A DNA stretch of 64,000 nucleotides, taken from positions 62,001-126,000 of the forward strand of contig NZ_JAVRHY010000001.1 of the NCBI RefSeq assembly GCF_031846305.1, in the 5' to 3' direction. Shown here in pieces: positions 50,134 through 58,301 of the stretch. How positions within the stretch are numbered: position 1 is the stretch's first letter; every line of letters starts with the position of its first letter. The notes beneath the pieces are model-generated. The model saw only the letters and a list, made by a program, of their open reading frames with translations. It searched no databases and was not told the DNA's origin. This DNA is from Spectribacter acetivorans (GTDB taxonomy: Bacteria; Pseudomonadota; Gammaproteobacteria; Nevskiales; Salinisphaeraceae). A program made the translations under genes and the position numbers.

Positions 50134-51389
50134 GCGCGGTCCTGTCGCCGACCCCGGTTACCGTCGACGACTGGCTGCGCTGGCAGGAAACGCTTCACCC
50201 GCGGGAAATCGATCTCGATCTGGCCCGCGTGGTGGCAGTCGGGGGCCGCATGGGACTGCAGCCGTTTCCGGCCCCGATCCTGGCGGTGGGGGGCACCAAC
50301 GGCAAGGGCAGCTGCGCGCTGGCGCTGGAGTGCCTGCTTACTGGGCGTACCGGCGTGTATACCTCGCCGCACCTGGTGCGTTACAACGAGCGCATCCGCA
50401 TCGACGGCGAGCCGATCGATGACGCCGATCTGGTCGCCGCGTTCCGCGCCGTGTCCGATGCCCGCGGCGACATTTCGCTGACCTATTTCGAATTCGGCAC
50501 GCTCACGGCCATGCACTGCTTCGCGCAGGCCGGGGTGGATCAGGTGGTACTCGAAGTCGGCATGGGCGGGCGGCTGGATGCGGTGAATGCATTTGACGCG
50601 ACGGCCTCGGTGATCACCAGCATCGGTCTGGATCACGTCGACTGGCTGGGCGACAACCGCGAGGCCATCGGCCGCGAGAAGGCCGGCATCTTTCGAGCCG
50701 GCCGGGATGCCATCTGTGCAGACCGTGATCCGCCCGCCAGCATCGCCGCCGCCGCCTCGACAATCGGCGCGGTGCTGCGCCGGATCGGGATCGATTACGA
50801 CCTGGCGGCCGGGGAGCAACACTGGCACTGGCATGACTGGACCGGGGCCGAATTCACGCTGCAACCGGTCCCGGGTCTGCTGCCCGATAATCTGGCGGCG
50901 GCTCTTGCCACGCTTCGCGCCGCCGGCTATCCATTGGATGCGTCGGTCATCGATGCCCGGCTTGCCGGGTTCGCGGTGCCGGGCCGCCGCCAGCGACTGG
51001 CCGGTTCAGTGGACCTGGTGCTGGATGTGGGCCACAACGTCGAGGCCATGGCGGTCCTGCGCGAATGGCTCGGGGCGCACCCGGTGTCCGGCCGGACACT
51101 GGCCGTCACCGGCATGCTCGCGAACAAACCGATCGCCGATGCGACCGCCCGTCTGGCCGATGTCGTGACGGCCTGGTTTGCCGGCGGTCTGACGGGTTCG
51201 CGGGGCCTGGCCGGCGAGGCGCTGGCCGCGCAACTACCGGGGCCGGCTTCGGCCCATGACGATATCGGGTCGGCATTCGCTGCCGCCCGCGCCCGGGCCG
51301 AGCCCGGTGATCGCATCCTAGTCTGCGGGTCGTTCTATACCGTGGGCGAGGTCATGACGCTGTTGGAGGATAGCCCGTGGAAGATGTGA
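50130..51389 (+). CDS. folC: Bifunctional dihydrofolate/folylpolyglutamate synthase
   Basis: FolC adds glutamate to dihydropteroate and folates. The 419-residue product has the P-loop GGTNGKGS, TGVYTSPHLVRYNERI in parts, EVGMGGRLDAVNAFD, SIGLDHVDWLG and the C-terminal LDVGHNVEAMAVL. It lies between accD and the SPOR gene, as in many gammaproteobacteria, with overlaps on both sides. Confidence 0.95.
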   Translation: MSAVLSPTPVTVDDWLRWQETLHPREIDLDLARVVAVGGRMGLQPFPAPILAVGGTNGKGSCALALECLLTGRTGVYTSPHLVRYNERIRIDGEPIDDADLVAAFRAVSDARGDISLTYFEFGTLTAMHCFAQAGVDQVVLEVGMGGRLDAVNAFDATASVITSIGLDHVDWLGDNREAIGREKAGIFRAGRDAICADRDPPASIAAAASTIGAVLRRIGIDYDLAAGEQHWHWHDWTGAEFTLQPVPGLLPDNLAAALATLRAAGYPLDASVIDARLAGFAVPGRRQRLAGSVDLVLDVGHNVEAMAVLREWLGAHPVSGRTLAVTGMLANKPIADATARLADVVTAWFAGGLTGSRGLAGEALAAQLPGPASAHDDIGSAFAAARARAEPGDRILVCGSFYTVGEVMTLLEDSPWKM

Positions 51390-52063
51390 CCAAACTGCGC
51401 CTGCTGGGCGCGGCCGTGCTGCTGGCCATTGGGGTGCTGATTCCGGCGACGCTGGTCTGGCTGGCCCAGCCCGACGGCCCGGGCGAGGGTGAAGAGGTGC
51501 GGGTGTTCGAGATCCGCCCGTCAGGCGAAGCCGTACCGGTGGACGAGGATGAGACGGCTTCGGCGACAGGCACTTCGTCCGGAACGGAACAGACGGACAC
51601 GCCGCCGGCGCAGGTGTCGCAGCCCGCGCCTGCCCGGGACCAGTCTGGCGAGACAGAGCCACCGGCATCGCAACCGAAGCAGGAAACGCCCGACGCACCC
51701 GAGCCCGAGCCGCAACCGGCACCCGAGCCGGAACCCGAGCCAGATCCGGAACCCGAGCCCGAGCCCGAGCCCGAAAGCGAGCCCGCCGAGGCGCCTCCGG
51801 CCGCAACCAGCTTGCGTCGCGAGCAGACACCCGCGGGAGACTGGGTTGTCCAGGTCGGCAGCTTCGGCGACGAGGCCAATGCGCGCAGCCTGGCGGCGGA
51901 ACTGAATCCCGACTTTCCGGCGTTCTATCAGCCGGCCGCGGTGGGTGAGCGTACGTTCTACCGGGTGCGGGTCGGTCCGTTTGGCAGTGAGGCCGAGGCC
52001 GAGCACGCCGCGGTCAAGCTGCGCGGGGCGGGACACCAGCCGCAGGTACAGTCGGCCGAATAG
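51377..52063 (+). CDS. SPOR-domain membrane protein (DedD-like)
   Basis: A 228-residue bitopic protein: short cytoplasmic N-terminus, one membrane segment (residues about 8-30), a linker with a run of Glu-Pro pairs (about 95-140), and a C-terminal SPOR domain (WVVQVGSFGDEANARSLAAEL in parts, FYRVRVGPFGSEAEA) that binds denuded septal peptidoglycan. It fits DedD or its relatives, which help cell division. GTG 51377 has GGAGG seven bases upstream and lies inside folC. cvpA follows 62 bases downstream. Confidence 0.88.
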   Translation: MEDVTKLRLLGAAVLLAIGVLIPATLVWLAQPDGPGEGEEVRVFEIRPSGEAVPVDEDETASATGTSSGTEQTDTPPAQVSQPAPARDQSGETEPPASQPKQETPDAPEPEPQPAPEPEPEPDPEPEPEPEPESEPAEAPPAATSLRREQTPAGDWVVQVGSFGDEANARSLAAELNPDFPAFYQPAAVGERTFYRVRVGPFGSEAEAEHAAVKLRGAGHQPQVQSAE

Positions 52064-52125
52064 GCCGGCTGTGTCTCCGGTCTGGTAACATCCGCGTCAT
52101 GACGCCCTCGCAGCGGTAGCCGCCG

Positions 52126-52671
52126 GTGATCTGGATCGACTACGCGATTCTGGCCGTGATCGCCGTTTCGGCCATGGTCGGGTTCTTCCGTGGCTTCTTT
52201 CGCGAGGCGATTGGTCTGGCCACGTGGATCGTGGCCTTCTGGCTGGCATTCCGCTTTGCCACGCCGGCCGCCGGCATGCTTGAAGGCTGGATCTCCGTGG
52301 GTTCCGCGCGTCTGGCCGTGGCCTTCGGGGTGCTGTTCATCGCCGTGCTCATTATCGGGGCGGTATTCAATCACCTGATGGCCGGGCTGGTCGACCGAAC
52401 CGGGTTTGCCGGCACCGATCGCGGCCTGGGCGGTCTGTTCGGGGTGCTGCGCGGGGCTGCGTTGCTGGTGTTGCTGGTGCTCATTGCCGGGCTCACGCCG
52501 GTGCCCCGGGACGACTGGTGGGATCAGTCGCTGTTCGTCGGGCATCTGGAGCGGGGCGCCGTCTGGCTTCGGGACTGGCTGCCGGAAGAACTGGCCTCGG
52601 AAATCCGCTTCGATCCGACGGTGCCTACCGACGAGTCGGTCCCAACCAACGACACGGGAGACAACGCCTAA
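52126..52671 (+). CDS. cvpA: CvpA family membrane protein
   Basis: A 181-residue protein with four predicted membrane segments. Family features are IDYAILAVIAVSAMVGFFRGFFREAIGLATWI in parts and DRGLGGLFGVLRG. E. coli CvpA is needed for colicin V export and is encoded before purF, as here. The start is GTG 52126; the tail is short and acidic. purF begins two bases after the stop. Confidence 0.9.
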   Translation: MIWIDYAILAVIAVSAMVGFFRGFFREAIGLATWIVAFWLAFRFATPAAGMLEGWISVGSARLAVAFGVLFIAVLIIGAVFNHLMAGLVDRTGFAGTDRGLGGLFGVLRGAALLVLLVLIAGLTPVPRDDWWDQSLFVGHLERGAVWLRDWLPEELASEIRFDPTVPTDESVPTNDTGDNA

Positions 52672-52673
52672 CC

Positions 52674-54185
52674 ATGTGTGGAATTGCCGGAATGGTCGCC
52701 CAGGGGCCGGTCAATCAGGACATCTACGATGCACTGACCGTCCTGCAGCACCGCGGGCAGGATGCCGCCGGCATCATTACCACCCAGGACGGCCGTCTGC
52801 ATCTGCGCAAGGACAATGGGCTGGTGCGGGATGTCTTCCGTACCGAGCACATGGTGCGCCTGCAGGGTAATGCCGGGGTCGGCCATGTGCGCTATCCCAC
52901 GGCGGGGGTGGAATCCTCGGCCGAGGCCCAGCCGTTCTACGTGAACACCCCCTACGGCATCTGCCTGTCGCACAATGGCAACCTCACCAATGCCGGCGAG
53001 CTGAGCGAGGCCCTGTTCCGCGCCGACCGTCGCCATCTGAATACCGATTCCGACAGCGAGATCCTGCTCAACGCGTTCGCCCACGAACTGATGCTTCGCG
53101 GCGGGCTGACGCTCAACGAGAACGATGTATTCGAGTCGGTGGCGGCCCTGCACCGTCGCTGCCGCGGCGCCTACGCGGCAGTGGCCATGATCACCGGCTA
53201 CGGGCTGGTGGCCTTCCGTGACCCGAACGGCATCCGGCCGGTGGTCTACGGCAAGCGTACCGGGCTGACGGGCACCGATTACATGGTGGCCTCGGAAAGC
53301 GTGGCGCTGGATGCGCTAGGGTTCGAACTGATCGGCGATATCCAGCCGGGCGAGGCGGTGGTGATTACCCTCGACGGCCAGCTCCACGTGCGCCAGTGCG
53401 CCGAAAAGCCGGTGGTGTCGCCCTGCATCTTCGAATATGTCTACCTGGCCCGGCCGGATTCGGTGATCGACAACGTGTACGTGTACAAGTCGCGGTTGCG
53501 CATGGGCACCTATCTGGCCGACAAGATAAGGCGGGAATGGGCGGACCACGATATCGATGTGGTGATCCCGATCCCCTCGACCTCCCGTACCGCCGCGGTG
53601 GAACTGGCGGCCCAGCTGGACGTGAAGTACCGCGAGGGCTTCATCAAGAATCGCTACATCGGGCGTACCTTCATCATGCCGGGGCAGCAGCAGCGCAAGA
53701 AATCCGTGCGCCAGAAGCTCAACCCCATCGACCTGGAGTTCGCCGGCAAGAACGTGCTGCTGGTGGACGACTCCATCGTACGCGGCACCACCTCGCAGCA
53801 GATCATCCAGATGGCCCGCGAAGCGGGCGCCAACAAGGTTTACTTCGCCTCCGCCGCGCCCCCGGTGCGCTATCCCAACGTCTACGGCATCGATATGCCC
53901 TCGGCCAGTGAACTGGTGGCGCATGGCTACGACGAGGACGAAATCTGCCGCATCATCGGCGCCGACCGTCTGATCTACCAGGACATGGACGACCTGCGCC
54001 GGGCGGTGCAGAAGGGCAATCCGCATATCCAGCGGTTCGAGGATTCGGTATTCACCGGCGATTACGTCACCGCCGATATCAACGATGACTACCTGTCGCA
54101 ACTGGAGCTGTTCCGCTCCGATTCGGCCAAGGAGCAGCGCCGCAGCGCCCCGGGCGCGGTGATCGAACTGCATAACGCGCGCTGA
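52674..54185 (+). CDS. purF: Amidophosphoribosyltransferase
   Basis: PurF makes phosphoribosylamine from PRPP and glutamine, the first step of purine synthesis. The 503-residue product begins MCGIAGM, Cys2 being the glutaminase nucleophile after Met removal, then LQHRGQDAAGI, GHVRYPTAG, LSHNGNLTNAGEL, and the PRPP-binding loop VLLVDDSIVRGTTSQ. cvpA-purF-metZ order is conserved. It is the last gene before the SAM-II leader. Confidence 0.96.
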   Translation: MCGIAGMVAQGPVNQDIYDALTVLQHRGQDAAGIITTQDGRLHLRKDNGLVRDVFRTEHMVRLQGNAGVGHVRYPTAGVESSAEAQPFYVNTPYGICLSHNGNLTNAGELSEALFRADRRHLNTDSDSEILLNAFAHELMLRGGLTLNENDVFESVAALHRRCRGAYAAVAMITGYGLVAFRDPNGIRPVVYGKRTGLTGTDYMVASESVALDALGFELIGDIQPGEAVVITLDGQLHVRQCAEKPVVSPCIFEYVYLARPDSVIDNVYVYKSRLRMGTYLADKIRREWADHDIDVVIPIPSTSRTAAVELAAQLDVKYREGFIKNRYIGRTFIMPGQQQRKKSVRQKLNPIDLEFAGKNVLLVDDSIVRGTTSQQIIQMAREAGANKVYFASAAPPVRYPNVYGIDMPSASELVAHGYDEDEICRIIGADRLIYQDMDDLRRAVQKGNPHIQRFEDSVFTGDYVTADINDDYLSQLELFRSDSAKEQRRSAPGAVIELHNAR

Positions 54186-54202
54186 ACCCGATCCGCATCA
54201 AC

Positions 54203-54232
54203 TTGACCCGGCTGCCGGGGCAGGGCTAGTCT
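54203..54232 (+). promoter_or_regulatory. Probable metZ promoter
   Basis: TTGACC (54203-54208), an 18-base spacer and TAGTCT (54227-54232). The predicted start point, near 54239-54241, would begin the RNA just before the riboswitch stem. A small inverted repeat CTAGT/ACTAG (54226-54239) overlaps the -10. Confidence 0.5.
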
Positions 54233-54243
54233 TTACTAGCGAA

Positions 54244-54297
54244 GTGCGCCGATTTGTGACCAGCTTGCGGGCGCGTAATAAATACTGCTAAATCGGG
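54244..54297 (+). promoter_or_regulatory. SAM-II riboswitch aptamer upstream of metZ
   Basis: The bases follow the SAM-II (metA motif) consensus. P1 is TGCGCC (54245-54250) with GGCGCG (54270-54275), six pairs with one wobble and a 19-base loop. The conserved loop block GATTT (54251-54255) and CC (54260-54261) are followed after P1 by ATAAAT (54278-54283), GCTAAAT (54287-54293) and GGG (54295-54297), in the right order and spacing for the pseudoknot. The family binds S-adenosylmethionine and controls methionine genes, mainly in alphaproteobacteria. Here it precedes metZ, an apt target. Confidence 0.88.
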
Positions 54298-54301
54298 CAT
54301 G

Positions 54302-54327
54302 ACCCGCTTCGCACGCGGGTTTTTTTG
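54302..54327 (+). terminator. Intrinsic terminator of the metZ riboswitch
   Basis: ACCCGC (54302-54307), loop TTCGCAC, GCGGGT (54315-54320), then an unbroken T tract to 54327. It starts five bases after the aptamer. The same CCCG (54303-54306) can instead pair with CGGG (54294-54297) at the aptamer end, so terminator and antiterminator exclude each other. It also would stop read-through from purF. Confidence 0.88.
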
Positions 54328-54370
54328 TGCCCGCAGACAATGTCTTATCGTGTTGTAACGGGTGATCGAA

Positions 54371-55567
54371 ATGAATGAGAACGACCAACCCACCTGGGGC
54401 ACCGCCACCCGCGGCGTGCGGGCCGGCCATAGTCGCACGCCCGAAGGTGAGCACAGCGAACCCATCTTCGCCACGTCCAGTTTCGTGTTCGATTCGGCCG
54501 ACCAGGCTGCCGCACGGTTCGCCGGCGACGAGCCGGGCAACATCTACTCGCGCTTCACCAATCCCACCGTCCGCGCCTTCGGTGAACGGCTGGCGGCGAT
54601 GGAAGGTGGCGAGTGCTGCGTGGCCACGTCGTCAGGCATGTCCGCGATCCTGTCCACCTGCCTCGGACTGCTGGAGCAAGGCGATCACATCGTGGCCGCC
54701 AACACCCTGTTCGGCTCCACCATCAGCCTGTTCAACAACTACCTGGGCAAGCTGGGCATCCGCACCAGTTACGTGGCTACCACGGATGTCGACGCCTGGC
54801 GCGAGGCGGTCACGCCCGACACGCGGATGCTGTTCGTGGAGACCCCGTCGAATCCGCTCACCGAGGTGGTGGATATCGCCGCGCTGGCCCAGATCGCCCG
54901 TGAGCACGACTGCTGGCTGGTGGTAGACAACTGCTTCTGCACCCCGGCGCTGCAGAAACCGTTCGATTTCGGCGCCGATATCGTCATTCATTCCGCCACC
55001 AAGTTCCTGGACGGCCAGGGCCGGGCGCTGGGCGGCGCGGTGATCGGGGACGCCGAGACCGTGGGCGAGAAGGTGTTCGGCTTCCTGCGCACGGCCGGGC
55101 CGGCGATGAGCCCGTTCAATGCCTGGATTTTCCACAAGGCGCTGGAAACCCTGGAAGTGCGCATGCGTGCCCACAGCGAGAACGCCCAGACGCTGGCGAC
55201 CTGGCTGGAGGCGCAACCGGGCGTCACACGGGTGCATTACCCCGGGCTGGCGTCGCATCCCCAGCACGAGCTGGCGAGCCGTCAGCAGACCGGCTTCGGG
55301 GGCATTCTGGCATTCGAGGTGGCCGGCGGCCGTGCCGGGGCCTGGCGGGTGATCAACGGCACCCGCATGCTGTCGATCACGGCCAATCTGGGCGATACCC
55401 GGACCACCATCGTGCACCCGGCCAGTACTACCCATTCGCGGATTTCCGCCGAGGAACGCGCTCGCGCCGGCATCGGCGATGGGCTGGTGCGGATTTCGGC
55501 CGGTCTGGAAAACGTCGAGGACATCATCGCCGATCTCGAACCGGGGCTGGCCGCTCTTGACGCGTGA
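54371..55567 (+). CDS. metZ: O-succinylhomoserine sulfhydrylase
   Basis: MetZ makes homocysteine directly from O-succinylhomoserine and sulfide with PLP. The 398-residue product has SNIYSRFTNPTVRAFE-like IYSRFTNPTVRAFGERLA, ATSSGMSAI, VVDNCFCTPALQ and the PLP lysine in HSATKFLDGQGR. The sequence is closest to MetZ among the Cys/Met enzymes. ATG 54371 has GGTGAT five bases upstream; GTG 54362 is less likely. It is controlled by the SAM-II leader. Its stop lies inside the next gene. Confidence 0.94.
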   Translation: MNENDQPTWGTATRGVRAGHSRTPEGEHSEPIFATSSFVFDSADQAAARFAGDEPGNIYSRFTNPTVRAFGERLAAMEGGECCVATSSGMSAILSTCLGLLEQGDHIVAANTLFGSTISLFNNYLGKLGIRTSYVATTDVDAWREAVTPDTRMLFVETPSNPLTEVVDIAALAQIAREHDCWLVVDNCFCTPALQKPFDFGADIVIHSATKFLDGQGRALGGAVIGDAETVGEKVFGFLRTAGPAMSPFNAWIFHKALETLEVRMRAHSENAQTLATWLEAQPGVTRVHYPGLASHPQHELASRQQTGFGGILAFEVAGGRAGAWRVINGTRMLSITANLGDTRTTIVHPASTTHSRISAEERARAGIGDGLVRISAGLENVEDIIADLEPGLAALDA

Positions 55568-56348
55568 CGACATCCATTCGGCCCTGATGGCCGTCGACCC
55601 GGCGGACAAGTGTCGCCGGGTCGATGAACTGGCGGCCGAGGATGCCGGCATGCTGGCCGACGAAACCGGCGAATCGCCGGCCATTCCGGTCCCCGGGCAG
55701 CCGTCCCGCCCGCTGCTGGTGCACCCGGCGAAACTGCCGCGGCGGGGTCTGGGCACGGTCGAGGGCCGGGCCGCGCTGGTCCACGCCATCGCCCACATCG
55801 AGTTCAATGCCATCAACCTGGGACTGGACGCCGCCTGGCGTTTCACCGGCATGCCGCCGGATTTCTACCGCGACTGGCTGCGGGTCGCCGCCGACGAGAC
55901 GCGGCACTTCCGCCTGCTGAACGAACGGTTGGGCGAGCTTGGCTTCGCCTACGGCGATTTCGACGCCCACAACGGATTGTGGGAAGCCGCGGTAAAAACA
56001 GCTCACGACGTACTGGTGCGCATGGCGCTGGTCCCGCGCGTGCTGGAGGCCCGCGGGCTGGATGTCACACCCGGGATGATCAAGCGCCTCACCGGCGCCG
56101 GCGACCGGGAAACGGTGGCCATCCTGGAAATCATCCTGGAAGAGGAGGTGCCGCACGTGGCTATCGGCACCCGCTGGTTCCGGCACTACTGCGAGCAGCG
56201 TGGCGAGGATCCGGATGCGCTGTTTCCGCACCTGCTCGAGACCTACATGAACGGCGGGCCGCCCGGCCCGTATAACTTTCCGGATCGTCGCCGTGCGGGT
56301 TTTGCGGAGCCGGAGCTGGATTATCTGCGTGCCCGCGACGGCGGGTAA
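55557..56348 (+). CDS. DUF455 ferritin-like domain protein
   Basis: A 263-residue helical protein of the DUF455 group. Probable di-iron ligands are in HAIAHIEFNAINLGLDAAWR in parts, RVAADETRHFRLLNERL and EIILEEEVPHVAIGTRWF in parts, the E-x6-Y/E-x2-H style of ferritin-like proteins. The enzymatic role is not established for this family. TTG 55557 overlaps the metZ end by 11 bases and keeps the conserved DP.EK-like DPADKCRRV segment; ATG 55587 is the alternative. It is co-transcribed with metZ, hence under SAM control. Confidence 0.8.
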   Translation: MTRDDIHSALMAVDPADKCRRVDELAAEDAGMLADETGESPAIPVPGQPSRPLLVHPAKLPRRGLGTVEGRAALVHAIAHIEFNAINLGLDAAWRFTGMPPDFYRDWLRVAADETRHFRLLNERLGELGFAYGDFDAHNGLWEAAVKTAHDVLVRMALVPRVLEARGLDVTPGMIKRLTGAGDRETVAILEIILEEEVPHVAIGTRWFRHYCEQRGEDPDALFPHLLETYMNGGPPGPYNFPDRRRAGFAEPELDYLRARDGG

Positions 56349-56372
56349 GACCTGGTGAAGAGCACGGCGGCG

Positions 56373-56684
56373 TTATTCCCAGGGCTTGCCGTTATCCCCG
56401 GCCAGGTCTCTGGCGCCATGGATGACCGTTAGTATCCGAACCACTTCACCTGGCTCTAACCGGTAAATTATCCGGTAGTCTCGAAACAACAGTTCGCGGA
56501 CTTCGCCGGTAGCGTCTGTGGCTTCCGGAACCTCTCGGCCCAGTCGCGGAAAATCGGCAAGCTGCGCCCCGGCATCGAAGATACGGCTGATGAACTGGTA
56601 GGCATAGACGGTGGAATCCCGACCGATATGGTCGCTCAGCCGGGTCAGGTCATCCAGCGCTGGTTCCGTCCATTCAAGGCGCAT
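56373..56684 (-). CDS. ParE/RelE-family toxin
   Basis: A 103-residue toxin: MRLEWTEPALDDLTRLSDHI, DFPRLGREVPEA, REL(L)FRDYRIIYRLEPGEVVRILTVIHGAR in parts. This is the ParE pattern (gyrase poison) but RelE-type activity cannot be excluded. It overlaps the upstream antitoxin gene by 11 bases. It is convergent with the DUF455 gene. Confidence 0.86.
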   Translation of the reverse strand: MRLEWTEPALDDLTRLSDHIGRDSTVYAYQFISRIFDAGAQLADFPRLGREVPEATDATGEVRELLFRDYRIIYRLEPGEVVRILTVIHGARDLAGDNGKPWE

Positions 56685-56862
56685 TCTTCAGTAGACGGCG
56701 TTTGGCTTCCTCATGCGAGACCACGCGCCCATCCCGGACTGCCTGCAGCCCCGCCTCGATCTTCTGCTTCACGTACAGCTCGTACATGATGTCATCCCAG
56801 GTGGCCTGATCCGGCAGATGCTCGATGATCTGGCGGGCGGCTTCTTTCGCGGTGGTGGCCAT
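56674..56862 (-). CDS. Small antitoxin of the ParE-type module
   Basis: A 62-residue protein directly upstream of the toxin with an AGGAG ribosome site nine bases before ATG 56862. The sequence (AARQIIEHLPDQATWDDIMYEL then EAGLQAVRDGRVVSHEEAK) is a short helical type seen beside ParE toxins, not a ribbon-helix-helix. The C-terminal half (GRVVSHEEAKRRL) is a common tail of such antitoxins. DNA binding is not evident from sequence. Confidence 0.8.
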   Translation of the reverse strand: MATTAKEAARQIIEHLPDQATWDDIMYELYVKQKIEAGLQAVRDGRVVSHEEAKRRLLKNAP

Positions 56863-56989
56863 GGCGATGGGCTCCTGGCGAGCGGTCCACCGCGTGATAG
56901 CTCGGCAGATCGCTGTCGATTACGTCTGTTTCCGCAGTCTAGGTGATGTGCGGTGCCCGTGACAGGGGCGCCGGTCGGTGCGCTGGCGT

Positions 56990-57712
56990 TCAGTCCAGGG
57001 CGTGGCGTTGCCAGCCGGTCCGATCCAGTACCAGCACCTCCCCCCGATTCTTCCGCCAGTCGGCCAGCACCAGCCGATGAGCGTTTTCGCCATCGACCGT
57101 AAGCTCATGATCGGCGGGGCGGTGGGTGTGGCCGTGGATCAGCAGCCGGGTTTCCCGTTCGGCCATGAAGGCCCGCACCGTGTGCCGGTTGACGTCCATG
57201 ATTTCCGGATCGCTGCGGCGGCCGCGCAGACGGCTGCGCCAGCGGGCATAGCGAGCAATCCACTGTCGCTGCCACAGAGGCAGCGCCAGCATCCGGTTCA
57301 GCCAGGCCGGGTCGGTGTAGCGGGCGCGGAAACGCTGGTGGGCGAGGTCGTCGGTGCACAGGCGGTCCCCGTGCGACAGCACCACTTGGCGACCGTCGAA
57401 ATCCAGGGTGGCCGGATCCTCGAGCAGGGTGAGTCCGGCAGCCTCCGCGAAGGCGTCGCCCACCGCAAAGTCCCGATTGCCGCGCATGAAATAGACCGGC
57501 ACGCCGTGATCGGCCAGCCGCCGGATGCCGGCCACGGTGTCGGAATGGGTGCGCAGTCCGCCGTCATCACCGACCCAGTATTCGAACAGGTCGCCGAGGA
57601 TGTAGAGCGCCTCGGCCTCACGCGCCGGGCCGGCAAGGTAGCGCTGCATGACGCCGTTAAGGCCCGGTCGCCGCGGCTCCAGGTGCAGATCGGCAATGAA
57701 ATGCAGCGCCAC
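56990..57712 (-). CDS. lpxH: UDP-2,3-diacylglucosamine diphosphatase
   Basis: LpxH hydrolyses UDP-2,3-diacylglucosamine to lipid X in lipid A synthesis, at the inner membrane. The 240-residue calcineurin-like product has the metal motifs FIADLHL, GDLFEYWVGDD, GNRDF, LSHGDRLC and HGHTHRP. The start is GTG 57712. It lies 16 bases after the peptidyl-prolyl isomerase gene, the Pseudomonas order. Confidence 0.95.
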   Translation of the reverse strand: MALHFIADLHLEPRRPGLNGVMQRYLAGPAREAEALYILGDLFEYWVGDDGGLRTHSDTVAGIRRLADHGVPVYFMRGNRDFAVGDAFAEAAGLTLLEDPATLDFDGRQVVLSHGDRLCTDDLAHQRFRARYTDPAWLNRMLALPLWQRQWIARYARWRSRLRGRRSDPEIMDVNRHTVRAFMAERETRLLIHGHTHRPADHELTVDGENAHRLVLADWRKNRGEVLVLDRTGWQRHALD

Positions 57713-57728
57713 GCTGCCGGGGTCCGCG

Positions 57729-58301
57729 TCAGGGCTCGATAACGGCCGCCGATTCGATCAGCGCGGTTTCCTGCGGGGCGTCCTGTCGGAACGGGCCGGC
57801 GGCGCCGGTGGGCAGGGCGGCGATCTTGTCCACCACGTCCATGCCCGCGACCACACGCCCGAACACGGCGTAGCCGGCGTTGCCGGGGCCTTGATCGAGC
57901 GGCTTGTTGTCGTTGAGATTGACGAAGAACTGGGAGGTGGCCGAGTTCGGATCGCTGGTGCGCGCCATCGACAGGGTCCCGCGTTCGTTGTCCAGCCCGT
58001 TGTCGGCCTCGTTGCGGATCGGATCGCGAGTGGCCTTGCGATCGAACTCGGCGGTGAAGCCGCCGCCCTGGATCACGAAGCCCGGGATCACCCGATGAAA
58101 GATGGTGCCGTCGTAGAACCCGTCGCGTACATACGTCAGGAAATTGTCGACCGTTTTCGGGGCCTGGTCGGCGAACAGCTCGATGCGGATCTCGCCGAGG
58201 CTGGTATCCATTCGGACCATCGGGTTGGTCTCCTGGGCATGGGTGGACAGGGACGCGACGACGGCCAGCAGGCCGGCACCGAGCCGGGACAGGGTGCGCA
58301 T
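57729..58301 (-). CDS. Periplasmic cyclophilin-type peptidyl-prolyl isomerase
   Basis: A 190-residue cyclophilin with an N-terminal signal peptide (MRTLSRLGAGLLAVVASLS, cleavage near THA-QE), so a periplasmic PpiA-like enzyme. Core motifs are LGEIRIELF, FYDGTIFHRVIPGFVIQGG in parts, SQFFVNL and YAVFGRVVAGMDVVD. The ATG overlaps the dusA stop by one base, so dusA, this gene and lpxH form one operon. Confidence 0.9.
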   Translation of the reverse strand: MRTLSRLGAGLLAVVASLSTHAQETNPMVRMDTSLGEIRIELFADQAPKTVDNFLTYVRDGFYDGTIFHRVIPGFVIQGGGFTAEFDRKATRDPIRNEADNGLDNERGTLSMARTSDPNSATSQFFVNLNDNKPLDQGPGNAGYAVFGRVVAGMDVVDKIAALPTGAAGPFRQDAPQETALIESAAVIEP

